The position numbers and the translations under genes are program-made. Shown here piece after piece: positions 18,626 to 27,995 of a stretch of DNA of 64,000 bases (the first letter of the stretch is position 1; every line of letters begins with the position of its first letter). The notes beneath the pieces are model-generated. The model saw only the letters and a list, made by a program, of their open reading frames with translations. It did not search any database and was not told the DNA's origin. Source of the stretch: Methylacidiphilum caldifontis (GTDB lineage: Bacteria > Verrucomicrobiota > Verrucomicrobiia > Methylacidiphilales > Methylacidiphilaceae); contig NZ_CP065957.1 in the NCBI RefSeq assembly GCF_017310505.1, positions 434,001 through 498,000 of the forward strand, in the 5' to 3' direction.

Positions 18626-20112
18626 GCGACTTTTGGTAGTTTTTTCGCTACATTTGCACTGATAGAGCTAAAAGCTTCCTTGATCTCTTTTAGCCAACTT
18701 TCCCTTGGATCATCCAAGCTTAAAGAACTCGATTCAATCTTTTTCAAAAGTTCTCCCTGTACTTCTCTTACACAATCCAGCGGAATCACATCAAAAAGAC
18801 CTTCATTGAAAGCAATCAGCCAACAGAATTGTTGCTTGGGTGAAATCGGTGACAATCTCTCTTGTTTAAGCAGCTCTCTTAAAAGTCTTCCTCGTGCAAT
18901 CTTTTTTTCTAAAGACGCTTCAAGTTTTGTTCCAAAGCGGGTAAAAACTTCCAGCTCTAGAAACTGCAGGTAATCTAATTTCATTCTTCCCGCCTCTTTT
19001 CTTAAGTGCGGATGTTGTGCAGCACCCCCAATCCTTGAAACCGAACGTGTCACATCGATTGCAGGGAGAAAACCACTGGAGAAAAGAAACTGTTCAAAAT
19101 AAATCTGTCCATCGGTTATCGATATCAGATTTGTAGGGATATAAGAGGAAAGTTCCCCCTGTTGGGTCTCAACAATAGGCAGTGCTGTCATGCTACCTCC
19201 CCCTTTAGAAGCTGAAAGATGAGTTGATCTTTCAAGAAGCCTTGAATGAAGATAAAAAACATCCCCGGGATAAGCTTCTCTACCGGGAGGTCGACGCAAG
19301 AGTAGAGAGAGCTCTCTGTAAGTTTGTGCATGTAAACTTAAATCATCGTAAACAACCAGTGTATCCCTACCTCCTTCCATCCATTCCTCAGCAATGGTAC
19401 AGGCCGCAAAAGGGGCGATGTATTGAAGACCGGGTAAGGAGGTTGCTTCCGCTACCACGATCGTGGTATAATCCAGGGCATTACCGGCTCTTAAAGTATC
19501 GATCACATGAACTACAGTTGACCTTTTTTGGCCTATTAAACAATAGATACAGAGTACATTTTTATCTTTTTGATTGATGATCGTATCCAGGGCAAAAGTG
19601 GTTTTTCCAAGTCCATTATCACCGATTAACAGCTCTCTCTGTCCTTTTCCAATAGGAATCATCGCATCGACTATTTTATTGCCTGTATAAAAGGGCTCAT
19701 TGACAAATTCTCGATCGATAATTGCTGGGGCTTTAACCTCTAAGTTCCGTTGCCTGGACGACGCAATAGGTCCTTTCCCATCCAGAGGATTACCCAAAGG
19801 ATCGATGACCCTGCCCAAAAGCTCATCTCCAACCGGGACACTTAACCGTCGACCTGTTCGATGCACAAGAGTTCCCGACATGATCTTTTCGGTTTGAATG
19901 AGCATTATGGCCCCAACGAGTTTTTCACTTAGGTTATATACAAGGGCCACACTACCCTCTTCACATTCTAAAAGATCATCAAGAGCTGCCAAGGACAACC
20001 CGTCTATCCAGGCTGTTCCATCTCCTATGGCAACTACCCTGCCAAATTCTTCTACCTTGGGATCAAACCGGTATTGATCAACCCAATGAGCTACTTTTTC
20101 GATTGGAGTCAT
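18622..20112 (-). CDS. atpA: ATP synthase alpha subunit (alternative N-type)
   Basis: Non-catalytic nucleotide-binding subunit of F1. Sequence follows alpha subunits: GRVVAIGDGTAWIDGL in the beta-barrel domain, LIGDNGLGKTTFALDTIINQ as P-loop, VVYDDLSLHAQTYRELSLLL and PGREAYPGDVFYLHSRLLER. The P-loop reads GDNGLGKT where classical alphas have GDRQTGKT. 496 aa, shorter at the ends than E. coli alpha (513). Overlaps atpF and atpG by four bases each. Confidence 0.94.
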   Translation of the reverse strand: MTPIEKVAHWVDQYRFDPKVEEFGRVVAIGDGTAWIDGLSLAALDDLLECEEGSVALVYNLSEKLVGAIMLIQTEKIMSGTLVHRTGRRLSVPVGDELLGRVIDPLGNPLDGKGPIASSRQRNLEVKAPAIIDREFVNEPFYTGNKIVDAMIPIGKGQRELLIGDNGLGKTTFALDTIINQKDKNVLCIYCLIGQKRSTVVHVIDTLRAGNALDYTTIVVAEATSLPGLQYIAPFAACTIAEEWMEGGRDTLVVYDDLSLHAQTYRELSLLLRRPPGREAYPGDVFYLHSRLLERSTHLSASKGGGSMTALPIVETQQGELSSYIPTNLISITDGQIYFEQFLFSSGFLPAIDVTRSVSRIGGAAQHPHLRKEAGRMKLDYLQFLELEVFTRFGTKLEASLEKKIARGRLLRELLKQERLSPISPKQQFCWLIAFNEGLFDVIPLDCVREVQGELLKKIESSSLSLDDPRESWLKEIKEAFSSISANVAKKLPKVA

Positions 20113-20873
20113 AAGCTTACCTTTATTTTATCGTTTTCAGCTTCTGTAAAAAATTCCAATTCGTCCTCGATGCTTGCCCGAACAATCCAGCTTCCAATGA
20201 TAATCCTTATTCCTGCCAAGAGTTTTGGATCCTGGTCAAAGTCAAGGGGAAGATCTTTTTCGACAATTTGGCTTATTGTCTCTTTGAGTCCTCTTTTAAC
20301 TTCTTCTCCAATAGGAAAAACACTTTTAACAACACCCTTATCTACACTTTCCCTTTCCATAGAACGACGAATCAACTCGAGGGTTTCGGCAGGTAAAGAG
20401 CGAAGCTTTTTAAGACACAAAGCAATAAGTTTGCTTTCAACTTCTTCAGAAGCAAGATTTGAAAAAAACCGAGCAACAAACCGGGCTCCTAGTTGCAGAG
20501 CCTTTGCTTGCGTTTCAATCTCCAAGTCCCGCTTTCTTTTTTCCTCTAATACCTTGTTCCTTTCCTTTTCTAGCTCTAAGGCCTTCTGGTTTTCAGCGAT
20601 AAGCTTTTCCCTCTGGACTCTCAACTCCTCCTCGAGCTCTTCCCTAGCCCTCTTTTTTTCTTCTTCCCAAACCTTTAGCCTATTCTCATAATCGCTCCTT
20701 AACTTTACTGCCTCTTCCTTCAACTTTTCTGCTTCTTTCCACATTGCCTGGACAGTTTCTTTCCTTTGCCTGATCAAGTTGAGAACAGGCTTATAGAGAA
20801 ACCTTTTGAGAAGCCAGACGAAAACCAAAAAGTTAACAATCTGTAGAATGAAAGTCGTTTTGTTCCAGTTCAT
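20109..20873 (-). CDS. atpF: ATP synthase b subunit with C-terminal delta-like region (alternative type)
   Basis: Peripheral stalk. One N-terminal membrane helix (about residues 6-24, FILQIVNFLVFVWLLKRF) leads into a very long charged coiled coil (about 35-140), then a globular C-terminal part (about 145-254). At 254 aa it is about 100 residues longer than a classical b subunit. Since no separate atpH (delta) exists in the operon, the extra region most likely replaces delta, as known for N-type ATPases. Overlaps atpA by four bases. Confidence 0.9.
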   Translation of the reverse strand: MNWNKTTFILQIVNFLVFVWLLKRFLYKPVLNLIRQRKETVQAMWKEAEKLKEEAVKLRSDYENRLKVWEEEKKRAREELEEELRVQREKLIAENQKALELEKERNKVLEEKRKRDLEIETQAKALQLGARFVARFFSNLASEEVESKLIALCLKKLRSLPAETLELIRRSMERESVDKGVVKSVFPIGEEVKRGLKETISQIVEKDLPLDFDQDPKLLAGIRIIIGSWIVRASIEDELEFFTEAENDKIKVSL

Positions 20874-20893
20874 ACCTTAAATCAGTTCTTTTT

Positions 20894-21160
20894 CTACTTG
20901 GTAAGATATTCGAGCATAGGACTTCGAAAAAGAACGATTAAAACGATAACAAGGACGTATATAGCAAGCGATTCTATCATGGCAAGACCGATAAGTAACC
21001 AGCGCGTGATCGATTTCTCCAGTTCGGGTTGCCTGGCTAAAGCTTCCAAAGCCTTGGCTATAGCTATGCCCATGCCAATACCCGGACCGACGACCCCCAA
21101 ACCTATTGCTAAAACCGCCATGGCTGTAACTAAAGTTGAAAATAAACCGATATTACTCAT
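20894..21160 (-). CDS. atpE: ATP synthase c subunit (proteolipid)
   Basis: Rotor-ring proteolipid, two membrane helices joined by the polar loop ARQPELEKS (ARQP is universal). The ion-binding carboxylate is E63 in MIESLAIYVLV. Compared with the Ilyobacter tartaricus Na+ site (Q32, E65, S66, T67, Y70), E63, S64 and Y68 are kept but M30 replaces Gln and L65 replaces Thr. The Na+ signature is therefore incomplete, which favours H+ translocation. 88 aa. The GxGxG packing motif of helix 1 is present (GPGIGMGIA). Confidence 0.95.
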   Translation of the reverse strand: MSNIGLFSTLVTAMAVLAIGLGVVGPGIGMGIAIAKALEALARQPELEKSITRWLLIGLAMIESLAIYVLVIVLIVLFRSPMLEYLTK

Positions 21161-21185
21161 ATTTCCTCCTTTTAAGATTTAACTT

Positions 21186-21824
21186 TTATTTTTCTTGGAC
21201 TAAGGCTTCCATTCCACTGGCTATGTATATTAATGCCAGAATACCAAAGATATAGGCTTGAAGAATGGCTTCAATCAAGTGAAGCAATAAAAAAGCCACA
21301 GGTGTAAGGAATCCAGCCAGAAGTAAAAGAACACCTATCCCGATTTCCATGCTCGACATGTTGCCATAAAGTCGGACAGCCAATGTTACTGTTCGAGTTA
21401 TTTCTCCAATAACGTGAAAGGGGAAAAACCAAAAAAAAGGAACGAAATATTCTTTGAGATAAGCAAGAATACCTTCTGCACGAATCCCATAATAAGGAAC
21501 TGAAAAAAAGACAATCAGGGCTAAAGCTGAAGTAATGGAAAGATCCGCTGTGGGAGAATGGAGACCGGGAATAAGACCAATCAGGTTACATAAAAGAATA
21601 TAAATCCAAAGTGTTCCAATTAAAGGAAGGACTACTTGGGGATCTTTAGGTATCACCTCGGTTACCGATTTTTCAATGAACGAAACCAGATCTTCAACAA
21701 TCAACTGGAAATAACCGGGTGATTCGAGCTTAAAAGATCGTACACAAAACACCGATAAAACAACTACAATAGCCATTATACATAAAGAGGTGATCGTCGA
21801 CTCAGTCAAAAATTGCTCGGCCAT
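21186..21824 (-). CDS. atpB: ATP synthase a subunit
   Basis: Membrane stator forming the ion half-channels. The essential arginine lies in TLAVRLYGNM (R151, counting from the ATG at 21824), and the C-terminal helix EAILQAYIFGILALIYI is typical of the family. A frame extension to 21917 exists but would overlap atpQ by 79 bases and adds a hydrophilic stretch, so I place the start at 21824, giving 212 aa. It starts 14 bp after atpQ; no room is left for atpR. Confidence 0.92.
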   Translation of the reverse strand: MAEQFLTESTITSLCIMAIVVVLSVFCVRSFKLESPGYFQLIVEDLVSFIEKSVTEVIPKDPQVVLPLIGTLWIYILLCNLIGLIPGLHSPTADLSITSALALIVFFSVPYYGIRAEGILAYLKEYFVPFFWFFPFHVIGEITRTVTLAVRLYGNMSSMEIGIGVLLLLAGFLTPVAFLLLHLIEAILQAYIFGILALIYIASGMEALVQEK

Positions 21825-21838
21825 AAAGCTACTATCTC

Positions 21839-22117
21839 TTAAATCTTGTTGCGAATAAAAATATATATGTTTATAGCCCCTAATATCACCCCTAGAATAA
21901 TTAAGGAAATCGTCCAATGGATGGCATAACCAGGAAGTTTTTCATCAAGCCATTTTCCAAGATAAGCCGCTATGATCACGGGAATAATGAACAAAACTCC
22001 CAATGTACCTAAAAAGACAGTCTGCGATAAAAGGGTGGGCTTAAATTGCCTAGCTTTTTCTGTTTTCTCCACATCCTTTTGTACTTCTTCAACCAGTTTT
22101 TTTCTATCCCGTTCCAT
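21839..22117 (-). CDS. atpQ: AtpQ-type accessory membrane subunit of N-type ATPase
   Basis: Small AtpI-related accessory protein. A charged N-terminal helix (about residues 1-25) precedes two membrane helices (about 32-54 and 67-88) with the family pattern GKWLDEKLPG between them and GVILGAINIYIFI in helix 2. 92 aa. Sits between atpC and atpB, the position of atpQ in the D-C-Q-R-B-E-F-A-G order. Probably helps assembly of the c ring or ion supply to the a/c interface. Confidence 0.82.
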   Translation of the reverse strand: MERDRKKLVEEVQKDVEKTEKARQFKPTLLSQTVFLGTLGVLFIIPVIIAAYLGKWLDEKLPGYAIHWTISLIILGVILGAINIYIFIRNKI

Positions 22118-22126
22118 AAATAGGTA

Positions 22127-22537
22127 TTACGATTTGGGAATCTTTTTTTGGATTTCCCACATTCTTTTTAGCATTTCCTTTTCAAGATTTTTTGCCCTCT
22201 CTTTCATCTCTTTCCGTTGCTCCTCTTCTTTTTTTAGTTCCTGTTCAAGGTTGACCGATATTCTTTTCATATCCTTATCAACAAAAAAATGGGGAGTAAC
22301 AATCCAGAGAACGTTTTTTTTAAAATAAAGAATCCCCCCAGCCAAAGCTAAGTAGTTGGGATCAGGATCATTAAGGACATAAAACCAGTACAAACCTAGA
22401 AGAAGAGAAGTCATAAACGATTCATGCTTTGCCATAATCCCAAACTGACCGCTATGATCTGATCCATGAAAAAGAGTAACGTCTTTGCGGCTTAACTGCT
22501 TTGTTGCATCGATTAAATTTAATTCAAAAGTAGCCAT
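22127..22537 (-). CDS. atpC: ATP synthase epsilon subunit (alternative type)
   Basis: Epsilon subunit of F1, regulating the rotor. Beta-sandwich domain with GSDHSGQFGIMAKHESFMTSLL, corresponding to the G-xx-G-ILPxHaP motif of epsilon, then a charged C-terminal helical part (about residues 90-136). 136 aa. Second gene of the operon, 14 bp after atpD, in contrast to classical operons where epsilon closes the D-C end. Confidence 0.88.
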   Translation of the reverse strand: MATFELNLIDATKQLSRKDVTLFHGSDHSGQFGIMAKHESFMTSLLLGLYWFYVLNDPDPNYLALAGGILYFKKNVLWIVTPHFFVDKDMKRISVNLEQELKKEEEQRKEMKERAKNLEKEMLKRMWEIQKKIPKS

Positions 22538-22551
22538 CGACTTAAAACGAC

Positions 22552-24069
<1,518 letters not shown>

Positions 24070-24102
24070 TTACTCAAAAGAACCAACTTCTCCATAGATA
24101 AC

Positions 24103-25446
24103 ATGAATCCAGATAAAAGTCTTCTTTTGACCGATCTCTACGAGCTGACCATGATGCAAGGGTATCATTATCATAAGATGGAAGGTATTGCTACCTTTGA
24201 GTTGTTCGTGAGAAAATTGCCTATAAACAGAAATTTTCTTCTCTTTGCCGGGCTAGAACAACTGCTTTGTTTTGTCGAAAATGCCCATTTTGACGAAGAA
24301 GAAATTGATTGGCTCGCCCAGCAAGGATTAAAGAAAGATTTTTTAGAGTATCTCAGAACATTTCGTTTCCAGGGAGATATCTATGCCATGGCTGAAGGAA
24401 CCATCTTTTTTCCTTTCGAACCTATTTTAAGGGTTACCGCTCCAATCGCCCAAGCTCAGATCCTCGAATCCCGACTCATGAATATTATCCACTATCAAAC
24501 CCTAATCGCTTCAAAAGCGATCCGATTTTCTCTTGTTGCTCCGAAGAAAAATCTCGTTGAATTTGGATTAAGACGAGCTCATGGTGCTGAGGCCTCCCTT
24601 TTTGCCGCCAGGGCTAGTTTCATTGCAGGCTTTAGTGGGACTTCAAACGTTCTTGCCGGCAAAATGTATTCCATCCCGATCTCTGGCACTATGGCCCATT
24701 CCTTTATCCAGGCTCATGATGTTGAAGAGATGGCCTTTTACAACTACGCGGTCGCCAATCCCCGCAACGTTACCTTTCTTATCGATACCTATGATACGGA
24801 AAGAGCTGCTCGTTACATCGTAAAGCTTGCTCCAAAGTTAAAAGAAAATGGCATTACCATTGAAGCTGTCCGTTTAGATAGTGGAGATCTTGATTTTCTT
24901 TCTAGGAGTGTTCGATCGATCCTCGATTCCGGTGGATTAAAGAATACAAAAATTTTTGTTAGCGGTAGCCTTGATGAATATAAACTAGAAAAACTCGTCA
25001 GTTCAGCTGCTCCCATTGATGGTTTTGGGATTGGAACTTCCCTGGATACCTCAAGTGACAGTCCTTATATGGACTGCGTCTACAAGCTCCAGGAATACGA
25101 AGGCAAACCCAGGAGGAAAAGATCTACAGGTAAAGCGACCTGGCCGGGAACAAAACAGGTATTCAGGTTTTTCAACGAGAACGGAACATTTGAAAAAGAT
25201 CTGGTTTGTTTAGCTGAAGAAGAATATCCTGCCTATCCCCTTTTGCAACCTGTAATGCGCAAAGGCAAAAGAATCTATCCCAACGAAACTCTTATTGAAA
25301 TTCAAAAAAGAACTATGAGTAACTTGGAAAAATTGCCTTCTAGACTTAAAACCCTGCAGTCAGCCCAACCTCCTTACCCGGTGGAGTTTTCACCACCACT
25401 GATCAACTTGAGAGACAAGCTTGAAAGAGAAGAACTTCAAATGTGA
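24103..25446 (+). CDS. pncB: Nicotinate phosphoribosyltransferase
   Basis: Salvages nicotinate to nicotinate mononucleotide for NAD synthesis. The N-terminus LLLTDLYELTMMQGYHYHKM is the family signature; FGLRRAHG (substrate and PRPP contact), GTSNVLAGKMYSIPISGTMAHSFIQ and the VRLDSGDL, VSGSLDEY and GFGIGTSL beta-strand ends of the barrel all follow. 447 aa, normal. Divergent from atpD and five bases ahead of queH. Confidence 0.95.
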   Translation: MNPDKSLLLTDLYELTMMQGYHYHKMEGIATFELFVRKLPINRNFLLFAGLEQLLCFVENAHFDEEEIDWLAQQGLKKDFLEYLRTFRFQGDIYAMAEGTIFFPFEPILRVTAPIAQAQILESRLMNIIHYQTLIASKAIRFSLVAPKKNLVEFGLRRAHGAEASLFAARASFIAGFSGTSNVLAGKMYSIPISGTMAHSFIQAHDVEEMAFYNYAVANPRNVTFLIDTYDTERAARYIVKLAPKLKENGITIEAVRLDSGDLDFLSRSVRSILDSGGLKNTKIFVSGSLDEYKLEKLVSSAAPIDGFGIGTSLDTSSDSPYMDCVYKLQEYEGKPRRKRSTGKATWPGTKQVFRFFNENGTFEKDLVCLAEEEYPAYPLLQPVMRKGKRIYPNETLIEIQKRTMSNLEKLPSRLKTLQSAQPPYPVEFSPPLINLRDKLEREELQM

Positions 25447-25451
25447 TTTAA

Positions 25452-26207
25452 ATGAAATGTTTTTTTCATTCAGGTTGCAATCTGGTGTGGCTTGAATTTC
25501 TTTATAAGAAGATGACAGAGCTTAACTTTGAAAGGGTAAAACTAACCGCTCCAGCTGGAGCAGATAAGGTTCTCCTACATTCCTGTTGTGCTCCCTGTTC
25601 AGCTGAAATCATGGAAGCCATTATAGCCTCAGGCATCCAACTCACTGTTTTTTTCTATAATCCCAACATCCATCCTCGTGTTGAATACGAAATCCGCAAG
25701 AAAGAAAACATCCGATTTGCTGAGAAAAAAGGGATCGCTTTTGTCGACGCTGACTATGACACGGACAGCTGGTTTAATAGGGTCAAGGGACTTGAATGGG
25801 AACCAGAAAGGGGCAAGCGTTGCACGGTTTGTTTTGACATGCGAATGGAAAGGACCGCTCTTTATGCCTACGAAAACGGATTTAAAGTTTTCTGTACAAG
25901 CCTTGGAATCTCAAGATGGAAAGATTTTGACCAGGTCACTGCAGCCGGAATTCGAGCGGCTTCTCGCTATGGTCTTGAATATTGGACATATAACTGGAGA
26001 AAAAAGGGGGGTTCTGAGCGGATGATCTTGATCTCTAAAGCGGAAAATTTCTACCAACAACTTTATTGTGGTTGTATCTATTCTTTGAGAGATACCAATA
26101 AATGGAGAGTTTCTAGAGGAAAACCTAAAATCACCCTGGGAAGTACTTTTTATGGTTTAGAAGAATCAAATTCTTCTGAGCAGAGGCAGCCTTCTATCTC
26201 CCCTTGA
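25452..26207 (+). CDS. queH: Epoxyqueuosine reductase QueH
   Basis: Non-cobalamin enzyme for the last step of queuosine tRNA modification. Conserved metal-binding cysteines: [12 protein letters not shown] near the N-terminus, [13 protein letters not shown] in the middle, and [11 protein letters not shown] near the end; [17 protein letters not shown] is another family block. QueH usually starts only a few residues before the CCAPC motif, so the ATG at 25512 (231 aa) may be the real start; neither site has a clear ribosome binding site. Lies between pncB and tatC. Confidence 0.9.
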   Translation: MKCFFHSGCNLVWLEFLYKKMTELNFERVKLTAPAGADKVLLHSCCAPCSAEIMEAIIASGIQLTVFFYNPNIHPRVEYEIRKKENIRFAEKKGIAFVDADYDTDSWFNRVKGLEWEPERGKRCTVCFDMRMERTALYAYENGFKVFCTSLGISRWKDFDQVTAAGIRAASRYGLEYWTYNWRKKGGSERMILISKAENFYQQLYCGCIYSLRDTNKWRVSRGKPKITLGSTFYGLEESNSSEQRQPSISP

Positions 26208-26221
26208 ATTTTTTCTTTATC

Positions 26222-26989
26222 ATGAAACGGGATGAAGAGAAACCCTTCCTTGAACATTTAGAAGATTTAAGGTGGGTAATTATAAAATCTCTGATCGCCT
26301 TAGTTGCAGCTTCTCTTCTCTGTTTTATTGAGACTAAACCGGTAATGGCCATTCTTCTTAAACCTCTTAAAGCCTCAGGGGAAGACCCTCAAAAAGTCTT
26401 AAGAGTTCTGGGTGTAGTTGACCCACTCAGTGTCCAACTCCAGATTAGTTTGCTAGGAGGACTTGTACTGAGCCTTCCTTTTATCCTCTATTTTGTTGCC
26501 CAGTTTATTATTCCTGGTCTTACTCCTTCCGAAGTAAAGCTTCTTTTCCCGATATTCAGTTGTGGGGCTATTCTTTTTATTGGAGGAATCCTTTTTTCTT
26601 ACTTTATCCTGTTGCCCCAAACCCTGCAGTTTTTCTCCGCCTACAACAAATGGATGGGCATTCAAACCGATTGGACCTTGCAGAACTATTCTAATTTCGT
26701 TGTCCAAATGCTCGTTTCTTTTGGCTTGGCCTTTGAATTACCCCTTGTGGTTATTCTTTTGGGCATTCTTGGCATTATAAACTCTGCAACACTGAGCCGT
26801 TATAGAAGGCATGCCATTGTGGTCATCGTGATCGCTGCTGCCTGTATTACCCCAACCTCTGATCCCTTGACCCTTTTCCTTCTTTCCGTTCCTATGTATC
26901 TATTGTATGAAGGTTCACTTTGGGTGTTAAAAACCATTGAAAACCGTAAAAGAGTCCAAAAAGATCACTCCCCAGAACTTCTCCCTTAG
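26222..26989 (+). CDS. tatC: Sec-independent translocase TatC
   Basis: Receptor subunit of the twin-arginine export pathway. The amphipathic N-terminus EEKPFLEHLEDLRWVI is the conserved TatC start; six membrane helices follow, with SFGLAFELPLVVILLGILGI (helix 4, FExP motif) and ITPTSDPLTLFLLSVPMYLLYE (helix 5/6). An in-frame TTG at 26204 overlaps the queH stop, but the ATG at 26222 fits the family N-terminus. 255 aa. TatA/B are not nearby. Confidence 0.95.
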   Translation: MKRDEEKPFLEHLEDLRWVIIKSLIALVAASLLCFIETKPVMAILLKPLKASGEDPQKVLRVLGVVDPLSVQLQISLLGGLVLSLPFILYFVAQFIIPGLTPSEVKLLFPIFSCGAILFIGGILFSYFILLPQTLQFFSAYNKWMGIQTDWTLQNYSNFVVQMLVSFGLAFELPLVVILLGILGIINSATLSRYRRHAIVVIVIAAACITPTSDPLTLFLLSVPMYLLYEGSLWVLKTIENRKRVQKDHSPELLP

Positions 26990-27001
26990 CTCCACACTGC
27001 C

Positions 27002-27298
27002 TTATCCCAAGTATTCTAAGCTCCCTTCCTTGTTTCTAAGATAAACGGAAGCTCCGGGATTCTCCAAGCTTACTTCTATTCTGTTGCCTTCCTCAAGATC
27101 GATGACAAACTGCTCGTCTTTTTCGATCGCTCTGTGTACCTTTTGACCCGGACTTAACTCTCCTAAAACTTCCCCCTTTATCTTGAGCTGAAGAAAAGAA
27201 CCATCTGTAAAATAAAGACAAAACACATTCTCTTTGTGTTCCTTTCTTTCAATCGTTCTTCCAGCAATAATCCGGCTCAGTTTTCTGTTTAATCCCAT
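27002..27298 (-). CDS. Small conserved-looking cytoplasmic protein, unknown
   Basis: Not recognised. 98 aa, predicted mostly beta: an N-terminal basic LNRKLSRIIAGRTIERK, the strand pair VFCLYFTDGSFLQLKIKG, and a C-terminal LENPGASVYLRNKEGSLEYLG that looks like a conserved cap. No signal or membrane segment, no catalytic motif. Twelve bases from the convergent tatC end. The regular amphipathic strand pattern and clean boundaries support a real gene. Confidence 0.6.
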   Translation of the reverse strand: MGLNRKLSRIIAGRTIERKEHKENVFCLYFTDGSFLQLKIKGEVLGELSPGQKVHRAIEKDEQFVIDLEEGNRIEVSLENPGASVYLRNKEGSLEYLG

Positions 27299-27349
27299 GC
27301 TTTGTTAAAATAACCTAAAGAGCAAATTCCACACAACTGCTTTTGTCTC

Positions 27350-27832
27350 TTACCTATACTCATATGATCTTCTTTTTTCTGGTATTCCCATGTATTTCTT
27401 GTAAGCTTCAATCCAATTGGTAGCAATGGCTTTCTGAGCTTCCTTTAGATCAACAATATTTTCACAGACCAACTTGTGCAATTTATACTCCAACTTGTCT
27501 TTGAGATAAGCATTCCAAGGTGATGTCCAATAAGACTGAGGCCAAAGGTTCTTTATCGAGTTCGACCCTCCAAGGCCAAGCGGAATCAAATGATCGATTT
27601 CATAATGGTGAGGCTCAGGATGAATAATTCCATACCGCCAGTAGACTTCCCTTTTAACAGCGATAGGAACATTCCTGACCCGTTTTGCATAACCAGGAAC
27701 ACAAATGTCTTCTTTAGTCACATCAAACGTATCCCCAGGAGTCAATTGAGGATCGGGCAGCAGCCGATCTTCAAAGCCAAAAGATGAAATAACTGGCCAA
27801 AACAGCCATACAATTAAAGGAAACCAAAACAT
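27350..27832 (-). CDS. Secreted HNH-nuclease-like protein
   Basis: Probably an exported HNH-fold protein. ATG at 27832 is preferred over the one at 27853 because AAAGGA lies about ten bases upstream; it gives a signal peptide (FWFPLIVWLFWPVISSFGF) directly. The core is YEIDHLIPLGLGGSNSIKNL WPQ, that is DH-x2-P-x3-GG-x-N-x3-N, a known HNH variant in secreted bacterial proteins, with two upstream basic/aromatic motifs (RYGIIHPEPHH). 160 aa. It could cut extracellular DNA for nutrients or defence. No immunity-like neighbour. Confidence 0.7.
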   Translation of the reverse strand: MFWFPLIVWLFWPVISSFGFEDRLLPDPQLTPGDTFDVTKEDICVPGYAKRVRNVPIAVKREVYWRYGIIHPEPHHYEIDHLIPLGLGGSNSIKNLWPQSYWTSPWNAYLKDKLEYKLHKLVCENIVDLKEAQKAIATNWIEAYKKYMGIPEKRRSYEYR

Positions 27833-27995
27833 TTTAACCGATTCCTTTGTCATAAGAAGCCAAATAACTTGTCGTAGTTAATAAAAGAAAAGCCTGAATT
27901 CAAGCAGAAAAACCCATCGGAATGGATAGCTTTCAACTCAATCGTGCGCTTTTTCAATAGCCACAACAAAAAAACTTCATCTAAACAAAGAAAGA

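Noticed and set aside
20074-20691. 205-aa open frame opposite atpF
   Set aside because: Ser/Phe/Leu-rich mirror of the charged coiled coil in atpF; no start signal or family resemblance.
21839-21917. Longer atpB start at 21917
   Set aside because: Would overlap atpQ by 79 bases and adds a hydrophilic stretch not found in a subunits.
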